Origin: Verrucomicrobia bacterium UBA1211
GTDB taxonomy: Bacteria > Verrucomicrobiota > Kiritimatiellia > RFP12 > UBA1067
DNA length: 29,430 nt
Direction: 5' to 3'
Assembly (NCBI GenBank): GCA_002309585.1
Contig: DBXN01000094.1
Location: 3,965-33,394 of the forward strand
The notes under the pieces are model-generated. The model saw only the letters and a list, made by a program, of their open reading frames with translations. It was not told the DNA's origin and searched no databases. The stretch's first letter is position 1. Each line of letters starts with the position of its first letter. This document shows, in pieces, positions 15,127 through 23,045 of the stretch. A program made the translations under genes and the position numbers.

Positions 15127-18100
15127 ATGAGGAGATTGACAACTCTTAGGATTCACATGCTGGGCGTTGTGTGCGGATGCGTCTGTACGGCGATGGCGAG
15201 CGATCTGGGATCGCTCACCATTTCGCTGGATGGTGTGAACGTTGCGGTGAAGGCCGAGGACGGGGTACTGAACGACACCTCGAAACTCTATCTGGTGTGG
15301 GATGACATTGATCACGGGATCGATTTCGCCAGTTGGCCTGAAAGCAACCGTATCCTGTACACGGGTGCCGTCGCCTCCCCTGAAGCGACCTATACGATCG
15401 AGAAGACCGGCGTTCCGAACGGAAGCGTGATGCGGGTTTTCGCCACGTCGGACGTCCGTACGATCGACGGCTGGGTACGGATGGTCGAGAACCAGTACAT
15501 CGACACCGGCATTATCGCCACGGACACCTACGGCATCGAGTTGCGGTTCCGACCGATCGGGTCCCAATCGGCCCACTGGTCATCGGTGGCCTCCGGGCAG
15601 ATCGACAACTTCACGATCGGTGTCCGGGACACCAACTTTTCGGCCTATTACCTCCGGTACCGGACGGTTGATGTGGGGACCTTTTCCCTCCCCGACATCG
15701 TCAACCCGCACACCCTTTCCATCATCGACCAGGTCGCGGCGGTGGACGGTGTGGCGCAGATCACCGGACTTGCAGAAGGGTCGCTCGGCACGCATCCGTC
15801 CAGCATCTTCTTCGGTTGCTCCAACAACGGATCGGGTGCCCCCCACCAAAACCGCTATTGCCACGCCGAATGGTACTTTCTGCGTCTGTTCGACGCCGAC
15901 GGCAATATGACCGCCGAGTTCGTGCCGGCGCTCTGGGGTGACACTTCCGCTCCGGAAGCGATCTTCTTCGACACCGTTTCGAAACGATGCTTCCGGTCGG
16001 CCGGGTCGAACAAGGAACTGGTCTACAACACCGCCGCGCCCGTCACTGGGAGGTTTCCGATCGTCTCGGCCTGCTCGGTGGCGCTGGCGACGGGGCTGAC
16101 GGCGTGGTGGACAGGCAAGGGCGATCTCGCGAACGTCAACGATCCGGCGAATTGGTCCTGCACAAACGGCATCGGCGAGGAGGTGGTCGGCCAAGTCCCG
16201 GATGTTGACACCATCGTGATCATTGAAGGCCCGGTAAACTTCAATCTCCCCCTAGGGCAGACGCTCACCTTCCGTGAGCTGCATATCGGGAACTGCACGC
16301 TCTTGCAGGACAGTGACTGGCGCGGACTCGGTGTCGCGCAGGCGCCGGTTTTGGGGCTGACGCATCTTGACGTGCCGAAGGGGGCCTACATCGACACCGG
16401 TTTCAGACCCAATGAGAAGACTCGCATCGTACTCGACGTGACGGTACAGAATTCGGCCGAATACTGGTGCGGCTGCTGGGACAAAGATTATAAAACGGGC
16501 GCTTTCGCCGTCTGCAATGATGCATGGAACGTCTATTCCGGATTTGGAAATGACGGTGGCGGTATGGGAACGGTGGTTCGGAACGGACGGCGGATCATCG
16601 ATTACAACAGGGGCGAGCTGACGGTGGATGGCGAGATCCACCATTCCCGCGACCTCACCCAGGTTTTCCAAGTCGTGAGTACGCTCTACCTCTTCGCGCA
16701 GAACCGAAACGGAACGATGTGGCAACATGAGGGCCAGAAGACGATCCGGTTCCATTCCTGCAAGATCTATGATGACGATGTGCTGGTCCGAGACTATGTG
16801 CCGGTGAACAGCGGCGGAACCAGTTGTCTCTACGAGCGTTGTTCCGGCACCTATGTGGTGAACGCCGGGAACGGGTCATTCGTGGGCGGTGCCCAGTCGG
16901 GCGATGCGATCGGCGTCCAGCGGGTGGTCGCGCCGATCACCGGGCCGGTCGATCTCGCGGGTCACAAGTTGACAATCGGCGACCTGACTGGGACGGGGAC
17001 GATTGGGGATTCCGTCGGCGGCGGAGAGATCCACGCTTACGTCGGCGAGGGCGAGACGGCGGTCAATCAGGGCGTCCGGTTTGCGGGGGCGTTCCCGCTG
17101 ATCAAGGAGGGCGAGGGAACCTTTGTCGGCGCCGCGGCGGAACAATCCTACACCGGCGGCACGCTGGTACAAGGGGGTTGGATCAAAACCGGCGTGGCCG
17201 ACGGAGCATGGGGCCCGGCGTATGCCGTGATCACCGTGGCCGACGGAGCCGGCTTCGATTGGGCCGGCAAGGTGGAGGACTCCACCACGACCCCGTACAA
17301 CTTCCTCATCGGAGGCTCCGGACCGGACGGGAAAGGGGCGATGTTCAGTTCGGTCAATGTGCCCGGCGGAAGCTCCTGGAACCGTAACTGCATCGCCGAT
17401 ATGGAGTTGACCGGGAATACCCTCATCGACACCCCGAATGGGGATATGGCGATTATCGGTTTCGACTACAAAAACGGCGGTGAGACGCTCCATACCCTGA
17501 CCATGAACGGCCATACGCTGACTATCGTCGCAGGTGACCGCTTCTGCTTCCGGTGCGTCAAGACGGTGGGGACGGGGACGATCGTCTGCATGCCCAAGAT
17601 GGAGAGTGAAGGGACGCGGCAGCTCTCCTTCTACGGCGGCGCGTGCGACCTCTCTTCCGTCACGCTCGACATCCATGACGAGAGCGGAATCAACGTGGAG
17701 ACGCCCTTCTCCGTCGGGACCTACATCGACCGCCGAAACGCCGTCAGGCGTCTCGGCAACGAACGGAACGAGATGCTCACCGTCCTTGACCGTTTCATGC
17801 CCGTCTCGACCAACCTTCTCAAGTCCATCACACTGGGTGATGCGGAGCATCTTGAGCCGGTATTGGATTTGAGCGCGATCGACAAGCCGTTCATCCTGCC
17901 GGAGGAGACGTATACGCTGTCGGCAGCCGAGGGCGCGAGGGTAACGCTGAACCTGGCCGGCCGCGAGGGGCTGATCGAGTACGCGCACACCGACGACCCC
18001 TATGTGCTGCGGTGGAGCATGGAGCCGGAATATCTCCCCGTCGAGCTCGATGAGGAGACCGCCCAACGCCACTTCTCGTTGAAGCGTGACGAGAACGGCT

Positions 18101-18144
18101 TGCGGCTGATCTACGTCGGGGGAACGGTCATCTTATTCCAGTGA
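15127..18144 (+). CDS. Large exported protein with LamG-like domains and autotransporter-type strand repeats
   Basis: I do not know a specific function for this 1005-residue protein. It has a signal peptide (hydrophobic stretch at about 10-24 ending in AMAS). Two similar concanavalin/LamG-like modules share a YIDTG opening: QYIDTG at about 123-128 and AYIDTG at about 418-423. The second continues with TRIVLDVTVQ and EYWCGCWD. Later, SYTGGTLVQGGWIKTG (about 672-687) resembles the autotransporter-associated beta-strand repeat, and the C-terminal third looks like a beta-helix. There is no outer-membrane barrel, sorting signal or lipobox. The ATG at 15127 is preceded by AAAGGA with eight bases of spacing. 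Proteins of this type are numerous in host-associated Kiritimatiellota, to my recollection, and may bind glycans or be shown at the cell surface. Confidence 0.75.
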   Translation: MRRLTTLRIHMLGVVCGCVCTAMASDLGSLTISLDGVNVAVKAEDGVLNDTSKLYLVWDDIDHGIDFASWPESNRILYTGAVASPEATYTIEKTGVPNGSVMRVFATSDVRTIDGWVRMVENQYIDTGIIATDTYGIELRFRPIGSQSAHWSSVASGQIDNFTIGVRDTNFSAYYLRYRTVDVGTFSLPDIVNPHTLSIIDQVAAVDGVAQITGLAEGSLGTHPSSIFFGCSNNGSGAPHQNRYCHAEWYFLRLFDADGNMTAEFVPALWGDTSAPEAIFFDTVSKRCFRSAGSNKELVYNTAAPVTGRFPIVSACSVALATGLTAWWTGKGDLANVNDPANWSCTNGIGEEVVGQVPDVDTIVIIEGPVNFNLPLGQTLTFRELHIGNCTLLQDSDWRGLGVAQAPVLGLTHLDVPKGAYIDTGFRPNEKTRIVLDVTVQNSAEYWCGCWDKDYKTGAFAVCNDAWNVYSGFGNDGGGMGTVVRNGRRIIDYNRGELTVDGEIHHSRDLTQVFQVVSTLYLFAQNRNGTMWQHEGQKTIRFHSCKIYDDDVLVRDYVPVNSGGTSCLYERCSGTYVVNAGNGSFVGGAQSGDAIGVQRVVAPITGPVDLAGHKLTIGDLTGTGTIGDSVGGGEIHAYVGEGETAVNQGVRFAGAFPLIKEGEGTFVGAAAEQSYTGGTLVQGGWIKTGVADGAWGPAYAVITVADGAGFDWAGKVEDSTTTPYNFLIGGSGPDGKGAMFSSVNVPGGSSWNRNCIADMELTGNTLIDTPNGDMAIIGFDYKNGGETLHTLTMNGHTLTIVAGDRFCFRCVKTVGTGTIVCMPKMESEGTRQLSFYGGACDLSSVTLDIHDESGINVETPFSVGTYIDRRNAVRRLGNERNEMLTVLDRFMPVSTNLLKSITLGDAEHLEPVLDLSAIDKPFILPEETYTLSAAEGARVTLNLAGREGLIEYAHTDDPYVLRWSMEPEYLPVELDEETAQRHFSLKRDENGLRLIYVGGTVILFQ

Positions 18145-18182
18145 ACCCGCGCGACCGATACGCAATGATGGATTGGGTGTGT

Positions 18183-18210
18183 GGGGAAGCGGCAACGCTG
18201 CCGCTTCCCC
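18183..18210. terminator. Perfect 12-bp-stem hairpin after the surface-protein gene
   Basis: GGGGAAGCGGCA (18183-18194) and TGCCGCTTCCCC (18199-18210) are exactly complementary around an ACGC loop, 38 bases after the stop codon. The hairpin should be very stable. No T-run follows on the plus strand and no A-run precedes it, so it may be a non-canonical terminator or an mRNA-stabilising stem. Confidence 0.6.
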
Positions 18211-18219
18211 GAATCGGTA

Positions 18220-18248
18220 TTGCAAATCGCTCGGGATTGGGTCATACT
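18220..18248 (+). promoter_or_regulatory. Putative sigma-70 promoter of the ADH-aldolase-kinase genes
   Basis: TTGCAA (18220-18225) and CATACT (18243-18248) are 17 bases apart. They lie directly after the hairpin and 36 bases before the GTG start of the dehydrogenase gene, where a new transcription unit would be expected to begin. Confidence 0.5.
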
Positions 18249-18283
18249 GTCTGTCGATCGAACAAACGAAGGAGGCGTTTTCC

Positions 18284-19477
18284 GTGAACAGTTTCGTCTA
18301 TCATAATCCCGTCAAAGTCATATTCGGAACCGGATCTCTGAAGCAGGCCGGAACCGAGGCCGCTCTGTTGGGCAAACGCGCGCTGGTTGTTTCGTACGGT
18401 GACGCGAGTGTCACTGGGACGCTCGCCGCGTTAAACACGTTGCTGACCGAAGCCGGTGTCGCATCGCGGGAATTCCTGGAGGTCATCCCCAATCCCCCGA
18501 TTGAGATGGTCGCGCGCGGCGTGGAGGTGGCGAAGGCGTTTGAGGCCGACCTCGTGATCGGCGTGGGCGGCGGATCGGCAATGGACGCCGCCAAGGCGAT
18601 CGCAGCCGGCGTCCGCTACACGCACGGCGATCTGTGGAACATGGTCTATGCCTCCCACTCGAACGTGACGGCGCAGCCGCCCGAGACCGCCCTGCCGCTT
18701 CTGCTCATCCCGACGCTCCCGGCGACGGGCAGTGAGATGAATATGTGTTCCGTGGTCAGCTCGACCACGCGGGGCCAAAAGAGCTACATCTGGGCAGATT
18801 GCCTATTTGCGAAGACCGCCATCCTTGATCCGGAACTCACTTACTCCCTGCCGCCATTCCAGACCGCCTGCGGCGCGATTGACGCCATCAGCCACGTGCT
18901 GGAGATCTACATCAACGGCCAGGATGAGTGCGACCTGCTCCACGCCTGGCAACTCGCCCTGATGCGGACGATCGTCGAGAACCTGCCCAAAGCCCTCGCC
19001 GACCCCTCGGACGCCCATGCCCGAACGGAGTTGATGTGGTGCGCCACCTGCGCCCTGAACGGATGGGCATCCCCGGGCGACGCCTGGACCCCGATGCATC
19101 AGGTGGGACATGTCCTCACCAGCCGTCACGGCATCAACCACGGCTCATCCCTCGCGATCATCATGCCGGCCTGGATGGCCTACCACAAGGCCCTCAAACC
19201 CGAACGCTACGCGCAGTTCGCGACGAAGGTGATGGGGATCTGCCCGCATGGAAAATCCGATGACGAACTGGCTGAAGCGGGTATCGACGCCTTCCGCGCC
19301 TTCATCAAAATCAGCGGTGTCCCCACGACGCTCGGCGAGAAGGGCGTGACTGAAGCCGACATCCCCGGCATCATCGAGGGGGTTCGGACCGTCAGTTTCA
19401 ATGCGGACGGCGTACTCGCCTCGAATCCGCCCGTGACGGCGGAGGCGCTTGCCGCGATTCTGAAACAGGCGTTGTGA
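18284..19477 (+). CDS. Iron-containing alcohol dehydrogenase (group III)
   Basis: This 397-residue enzyme belongs to the Fe-ADH family, which includes butanol dehydrogenases and lactaldehyde reductase and usually reduces aldehydes with NAD(P)H. The nucleotide-binding motif GVGGGSAMDAAK is at about 93-104, with PTLPATGSE at about 143-151. The metal ligands fit D200, H204, H272 and H286; the His pair is 14 apart, as in FucO. The GTG at 18284 is used because AAGGAGG ends eight bases earlier. An open extension to 18173 covers the promoter and is rejected. The next gene begins about a dozen bases after this stop, so this enzyme probably disposes of, or forms, the aldehyde handled by the aldolase. 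Substrate and cofactor cannot be read from sequence. Confidence 0.9.
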   Translation: MNSFVYHNPVKVIFGTGSLKQAGTEAALLGKRALVVSYGDASVTGTLAALNTLLTEAGVASREFLEVIPNPPIEMVARGVEVAKAFEADLVIGVGGGSAMDAAKAIAAGVRYTHGDLWNMVYASHSNVTAQPPETALPLLLIPTLPATGSEMNMCSVVSSTTRGQKSYIWADCLFAKTAILDPELTYSLPPFQTACGAIDAISHVLEIYINGQDECDLLHAWQLALMRTIVENLPKALADPSDAHARTELMWCATCALNGWASPGDAWTPMHQVGHVLTSRHGINHGSSLAIIMPAWMAYHKALKPERYAQFATKVMGICPHGKSDDELAEAGIDAFRAFIKISGVPTTLGEKGVTEADIPGIIEGVRTVSFNADGVLASNPPVTAEALAAILKQAL

Positions 19478-19488
19478 GGAGCGTTGCC

Positions 19489-20154
19489 ATGACGGTTGAG
19501 TCGATCGCCCGGATGATGGATGTGAGCGCGGTGCAGGCGCAGAGCACGCGCGCCGACATCGACGCCTGTTGCGAACTGGCGGCGGAATACGGATGCGCGG
19601 CGGTCTTCTGCCTGCCCGCGCATGTCCCCTACCTTCGCGCGCGGCTGGACACGATGAAGTTGAATGTGCCGATGGCCTCCGTCTCCGGTTTCCCCGGCGG
19701 CGCAGAGACCTCGCGCATCAAAGCCGAAACCGCCCGCGAACTGGTGGCAAGCGGCTGTGACGAGGTGGACATGGTGAACAACATCGCCTGGCTCAAGGCG
19801 AACGACCGGTCCGCATACGTGGATGACATCGCGGGCGTGGTGGCGGCGGCGGACGGCAGGCCCGTGAAGGTCATCCTGGAGTGCCACTGGCTGACCGATG
19901 AAGAGATCGCGCGGGCCTGCGACTGGTGCGCCGAGGCGGGTGCGGCCTGGGTGAAAACCGGCACGGGCTGGGCCCCGACCGGCGCGACGGTCGAGCGCAT
20001 CGCGCTCATGCATCAGGCCGTGGCGGGACGCTGCCAGGTCAAGGCGGCGGGCGGCATCCGCTCGCTGGAGACACTCCAGGCGCTCTACGCCGCCGGCGCG
20101 CGCCGTTTCGGCGTGGGCGTCGGCTCCGCCCGAACCATCCTCGCAAGCGTGTAA
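19489..20154 (+). CDS. DeoC-family class I aldolase (deoxyribose-phosphate aldolase-like)
   Basis: DeoC cleaves 2-deoxyribose 5-phosphate to acetaldehyde and glyceraldehyde 3-phosphate through a Schiff base. The 221-residue protein keeps the key positions: D94 in DEVDMVNN, the Schiff-base lysine K156 in VKTGTGW, and K185 in VKAAGGIRS. It differs from typical DeoC at the N-terminus, where the usual IDHT motif reads MDVSA, and at the KTSTGF motif, which reads KTGTGW. Both sites line the substrate pocket, so specificity may differ. The ATG at 19489 has GAGGAG seven bases upstream; an in-frame GTG at 19474 overlapping the previous stop is the alternative. Its neighbours are an Fe-ADH and a sugar kinase, which suits a route in which the kinase makes the substrate and the ADH removes the aldehyde. 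Confidence 0.87.
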   Translation: MTVESIARMMDVSAVQAQSTRADIDACCELAAEYGCAAVFCLPAHVPYLRARLDTMKLNVPMASVSGFPGGAETSRIKAETARELVASGCDEVDMVNNIAWLKANDRSAYVDDIAGVVAAADGRPVKVILECHWLTDEEIARACDWCAEAGAAWVKTGTGWAPTGATVERIALMHQAVAGRCQVKAAGGIRSLETLQALYAAGARRFGVGVGSARTILASV

Positions 20155-20166
20155 GGGAGAGAAGAT

Positions 20167-20194
20167 GTTAGTCGTTAGTCGCTAGTTGTTAGTG
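20167..20194. repeat. Heptad repeat array, GTTAGTC type (4 units)
   Basis: The units are GTTAGTC, GTTAGTC, GCTAGTT and GTTAGTG, directly downstream of the aldolase stop. The consensus is not shared with the other arrays, but the 7-bp period is. Confidence 0.8.
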
Positions 20195-20204
20195 TCCCCT
20201 ATCC

Positions 20205-20232
20205 CTCAACGTTCAACCCTCAACGCTCAACC
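20205..20232. repeat. Heptad repeat array, CTCAACS type (4 units)
   Basis: The units are CTCAACG, TTCAACC, CTCAACG and CTCAACC, ending five bases before the kinase start codon. They follow the GTTAGTC array after only ten bases. The same sequence family is present at 11551-11571. Confidence 0.85.
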
Positions 20233-20237
20233 CTCCC

Positions 20238-21728
20238 ATGTACATTCTCGCATACGACTTTGGAACCGGCGGCATCAAGGCTTCGCTTTACGGCGTGAAC
20301 GGTGCCTGTGTAGCATCGGGATTCGATGCCTATCCCACAACCTATCCGGCTTCAGGATTTCACGAGCAGGCGCCGGAGGCGTGGTGGAAGGCGACAGTGG
20401 AGGCGACGCGCAAACTCACCTCCGCCCTGCCACCGGAGCAGACCCGCGCGATCCGCGCCTTGGGCATCTCCGGCCACTCGCTGGGCGTCGTGCCGCTGGA
20501 TGCGGCGGGCAACCTGCTGCGCCCGACCGTCCCGATCTGGAGCGATTCGCGGGCCGATGCCGAAGCACGCGATTTCTTCCAGTCCATCCCGGAAGAGACA
20601 TGGTACATGAAGACCGGCAACGGTTTCCCGCCGGCGCTCTACTCCGTCTTCAAGCTGATGTGGTTCCGCGCGCACGAACCGGAGTGGTTTGGAAAAGCGG
20701 CAACCATCCTCGGCACCAAGGACTACATCAACTTCCGTCTCTGCGGCGTGCGGGCAACCGACTTCTCGTATGCCTCCGGGACAGGCGTCTATGATCTTGC
20801 GGCGCGGCGGTACGACGAGGAGCTGATCGCCGCGTCGGGGTTGCCGCACAGTCTCTTCCCAGAGATCGTTCCGGCCACGCAGGTACTCGGCACGCTCACG
20901 CCCAATGCCGCGAAGGCATTAGGGCTTTCGACTGACGTGCAGGTTGTGGCGGGCGGCGTGGACAACTCCTGCATGGCGCTCGGAGCGGGGGCGTGGCGGG
21001 AGGGCCGCGCCTACAATGCGCTGGGATCGTCGGCCTGGATCGCGGTCTCCTCCGCACGTCCCCTGCTGGACCCGGTGACGCGCCCGTATGTGTTCGACCA
21101 CGTCGTGCCGGGACAATACGCCTCCGCACTCGCGATCTTTTCCGCCGGCACATCCCACACCTGGTGCCGCGATGTCCTCTGCGGCGGAATGGATTACGCG
21201 GCGATGGATGCCGAGGCGGAAGCGGCAGGGCGCGGGGCACACGACCTCTTCTTCAACCCCTCGCTCGCGGGGGGCAGTTCCCTTGATCCGACCCCGGCGC
21301 TCCGCGGCGGATTCGCGAATCTTGATTTGCGCCACACGCGCGGCGATGTGATCCGGGCTGTGATGGAAGGCATCGCGTTCGGCCTGCGGCGCGTGCTGGA
21401 CGAGCTGGTCAGGTTCACGCCTGTGGCGGAACCGTTAACGCTCGTGGGTGGTGGGGCGAACTCCGCCCTGTGGCGGCAGATCTACGCGGATATCTACGGA
21501 CGGCGTGTCGCGCGGCTCTCCATCGGGCAGCAGGCGGCGGCCTTGGGCGCGGCTCTCCTCGCGGGGGTCGGCGCGGGGGTTTGGCCCGATTTCTCGATCC
21601 TGGACACCATCGCCCACCCCGATGCCGAGACCGAACCGGATGCCGCCGCAGCCGCCGACTATACGGACCGCTATGCCCGTTGGCTCCGTCTCTCCGGCCA
21701 TCTGGCCCAATGGGCGGACGGCGTCTGA
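20238..21728 (+). CDS. FGGY-family carbohydrate kinase (xylulokinase-like)
   Basis: FGGY kinases phosphorylate sugars such as xylulose, ribulose, rhamnulose, glycerol or erythritol, using ATP. The 496-residue protein has both actin-like halves: the phosphate-1 motif YDFGTGGIK at about 6-14, substrate-side segments ISGHSLG and IWSDSRA, the likely catalytic Asp D242 in GGVDNSC, and the ATP-binding LVGGGANSALWRQIYADIYG near 430-450. Its overall pattern is closest to XylB/LsrK-type kinases; the substrate is not identifiable. There is no Shine-Dalgarno sequence: the bases before the ATG are CTCAACC repeats. The 83-bp gap after the aldolase is filled by two repeat arrays. It most likely belongs to the same pathway as the ADH and aldolase. 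Confidence 0.9.
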   Translation: MYILAYDFGTGGIKASLYGVNGACVASGFDAYPTTYPASGFHEQAPEAWWKATVEATRKLTSALPPEQTRAIRALGISGHSLGVVPLDAAGNLLRPTVPIWSDSRADAEARDFFQSIPEETWYMKTGNGFPPALYSVFKLMWFRAHEPEWFGKAATILGTKDYINFRLCGVRATDFSYASGTGVYDLAARRYDEELIAASGLPHSLFPEIVPATQVLGTLTPNAAKALGLSTDVQVVAGGVDNSCMALGAGAWREGRAYNALGSSAWIAVSSARPLLDPVTRPYVFDHVVPGQYASALAIFSAGTSHTWCRDVLCGGMDYAAMDAEAEAAGRGAHDLFFNPSLAGGSSLDPTPALRGGFANLDLRHTRGDVIRAVMEGIAFGLRRVLDELVRFTPVAEPLTLVGGGANSALWRQIYADIYGRRVARLSIGQQAAALGAALLAGVGAGVWPDFSILDTIAHPDAETEPDAAAAADYTDRYARWLRLSGHLAQWADGV

Positions 21729-21763
21729 GCCGAAACAGAATGGCGGGAATCCTCAATTCATCA

Positions 21764-21792
21764 TTGACACCCCCCCCCTTCTGATTTAAAGT
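21764..21792 (+). promoter_or_regulatory. Strong sigma-70 promoter of the pot operon
   Basis: A perfect -35 TTGACA (21764-21769) is followed after 17 bases by TAAAGT (21787-21792). The spacer contains a run of C residues. This is the best promoter match in the window and lies 54 bases before the GTG start of potA. Confidence 0.65.
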
Positions 21793-21846
21793 TCACGTTC
21801 CATGGTAGAAAAAATGGGTTTCGGTTTTTAAACGAAAGGTAACGAG

Positions 21847-23031
21847 GTGTCCGATTTTCTTGTTTTCGAGAACGTGACGAAACGTTTCGGAACATTGACT
21901 GCGGTCAATGATGTCTCGCTGGGAATCAAAAAAGGGGAGTTTTTCTCGTTATTGGGTCCGAGCGGATGCGGCAAGACCACCCTGCTCCGGATGCTGGGCG
22001 GATTTGAGACACCGGACACCGGCCGGATTTACCTTGACGGCAAGGACATCACGGATCTTCCCCCGAACCTCCGCCGTATCCACACGATCTTCCAGAACTA
22101 CGCGCTCTTTCCGAACATGACCGTCTGGGAGAACATCGCCTTCAGCCTGCGGGTCGCGAAACGCTCGAAGGCGGAGATCAAGTGCAAGGTCGAAAGTATG
22201 CTTGAGCTGATCAAGATGACCGACCACGCCTACAAGTATCCCTCCCAGATCAGCGGCGGGCAGAAGCAGCGGGTCGCGATCGTTCGGGCGCTGGTGGACC
22301 AGCCCCAGATCCTCCTGCTGGACGAGCCGTTGGCGGCCCTCGACCTGAAACTCCGCCAGCACATGCTGCTGGAGTTGGACACCATCCATGACCAAGTTGG
22401 GATCACCTTCATCTATGTCACGCACGACCAGGGCGAGGCGATGAGCCTGAGCGACCGGATCGCGGTGATGAACCAGGGAAAAATCGAACAGTTGGACCCG
22501 CCCGCCAAGATCTACGAGGCCCCCCGTTCGGGATTTGTCGCGGCCTTCATCGGCGACACCAACTTCTTCAGCGGCGTGGTTACGGCGATCGACGGCGATT
22601 ACTGCACGCTGGCGGTCGAAGGGTTCGGCGACATCCGCTGTTTCAATGACAAAAACATCTCCATCGGCAGCCAGGTCCACCTGAGCATCCGTCCCGAGAA
22701 GATCCGCATCACCGCCACGCCGCCCCCGGAGGACAAGGGGCGCAACATCAACGCGTTCCGGTCGCAGGTGACGGACATCGTCTATCAGGGCACCTACACC
22801 AAGTTCTGGGTCTGTTCCGGCGCGCAACGGATTTCGGCGATCACGCCGCACAGCCGCTTCCTGCTGGACCAGCAGGAGACCGTCACCTGGGGTGACACCG
22901 TCCACTGCTGGTGGCATGCCGATGACGGCTATATGCTGGAGCAGTTCACCGCCGCCGATGCCGATCTGGTGCAGATGCCCCCTATCGGCTCTTCCGCCCC
23001 CAAATCGGGCCAAGGTCTCCCCCGCGAGTGA
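21847..23031 (+). CDS. potA: Spermidine/putrescine-type ABC importer ATPase (PotA)
   Basis: This 394-residue ATPase drives an ABC importer at the inner membrane. Walker A is GPSGCGKT (37-44), the Q-loop FQNYALFPNM starts near 82, the signature ISGGQKQR is at about 135-142, Walker B is ILLLDEP with D159-E160, and the switch His is in VTHDQGEAM near 193. A C-terminal TOBE regulatory domain follows (LSIRPEKIRI segment). FQNYALFPNMTVWENIAF is the style typical of PotA. The GTG start at 21847 has AAAGG seven bases upstream. It is the first gene of a potABCD operon. Polyamine specificity follows from the family; other small cationic ligands are possible. Confidence 0.92.
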   Translation: MSDFLVFENVTKRFGTLTAVNDVSLGIKKGEFFSLLGPSGCGKTTLLRMLGGFETPDTGRIYLDGKDITDLPPNLRRIHTIFQNYALFPNMTVWENIAFSLRVAKRSKAEIKCKVESMLELIKMTDHAYKYPSQISGGQKQRVAIVRALVDQPQILLLDEPLAALDLKLRQHMLLELDTIHDQVGITFIYVTHDQGEAMSLSDRIAVMNQGKIEQLDPPAKIYEAPRSGFVAAFIGDTNFFSGVVTAIDGDYCTLAVEGFGDIRCFNDKNISIGSQVHLSIRPEKIRITATPPPEDKGRNINAFRSQVTDIVYQGTYTKFWVCSGAQRISAITPHSRFLLDQQETVTWGDTVHCWWHADDGYMLEQFTAADADLVQMPPIGSSAPKSGQGLPRE

Positions 23032-23045
23032 AAGGAAGCGCCGCC

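Noticed and set aside
16876..18072. A 398-codon minus-strand open frame opposite the surface-protein gene
   Set aside because: Its composition is typical of antisense translation and there is no ribosome binding site or family motif.
18284..21728. Part of a bacterial microcompartment for fucose or rhamnose use
   Set aside because: No shell protein, encapsulation peptide or acylating aldehyde dehydrogenase is visible in the window, so the link rests only on general resemblance.
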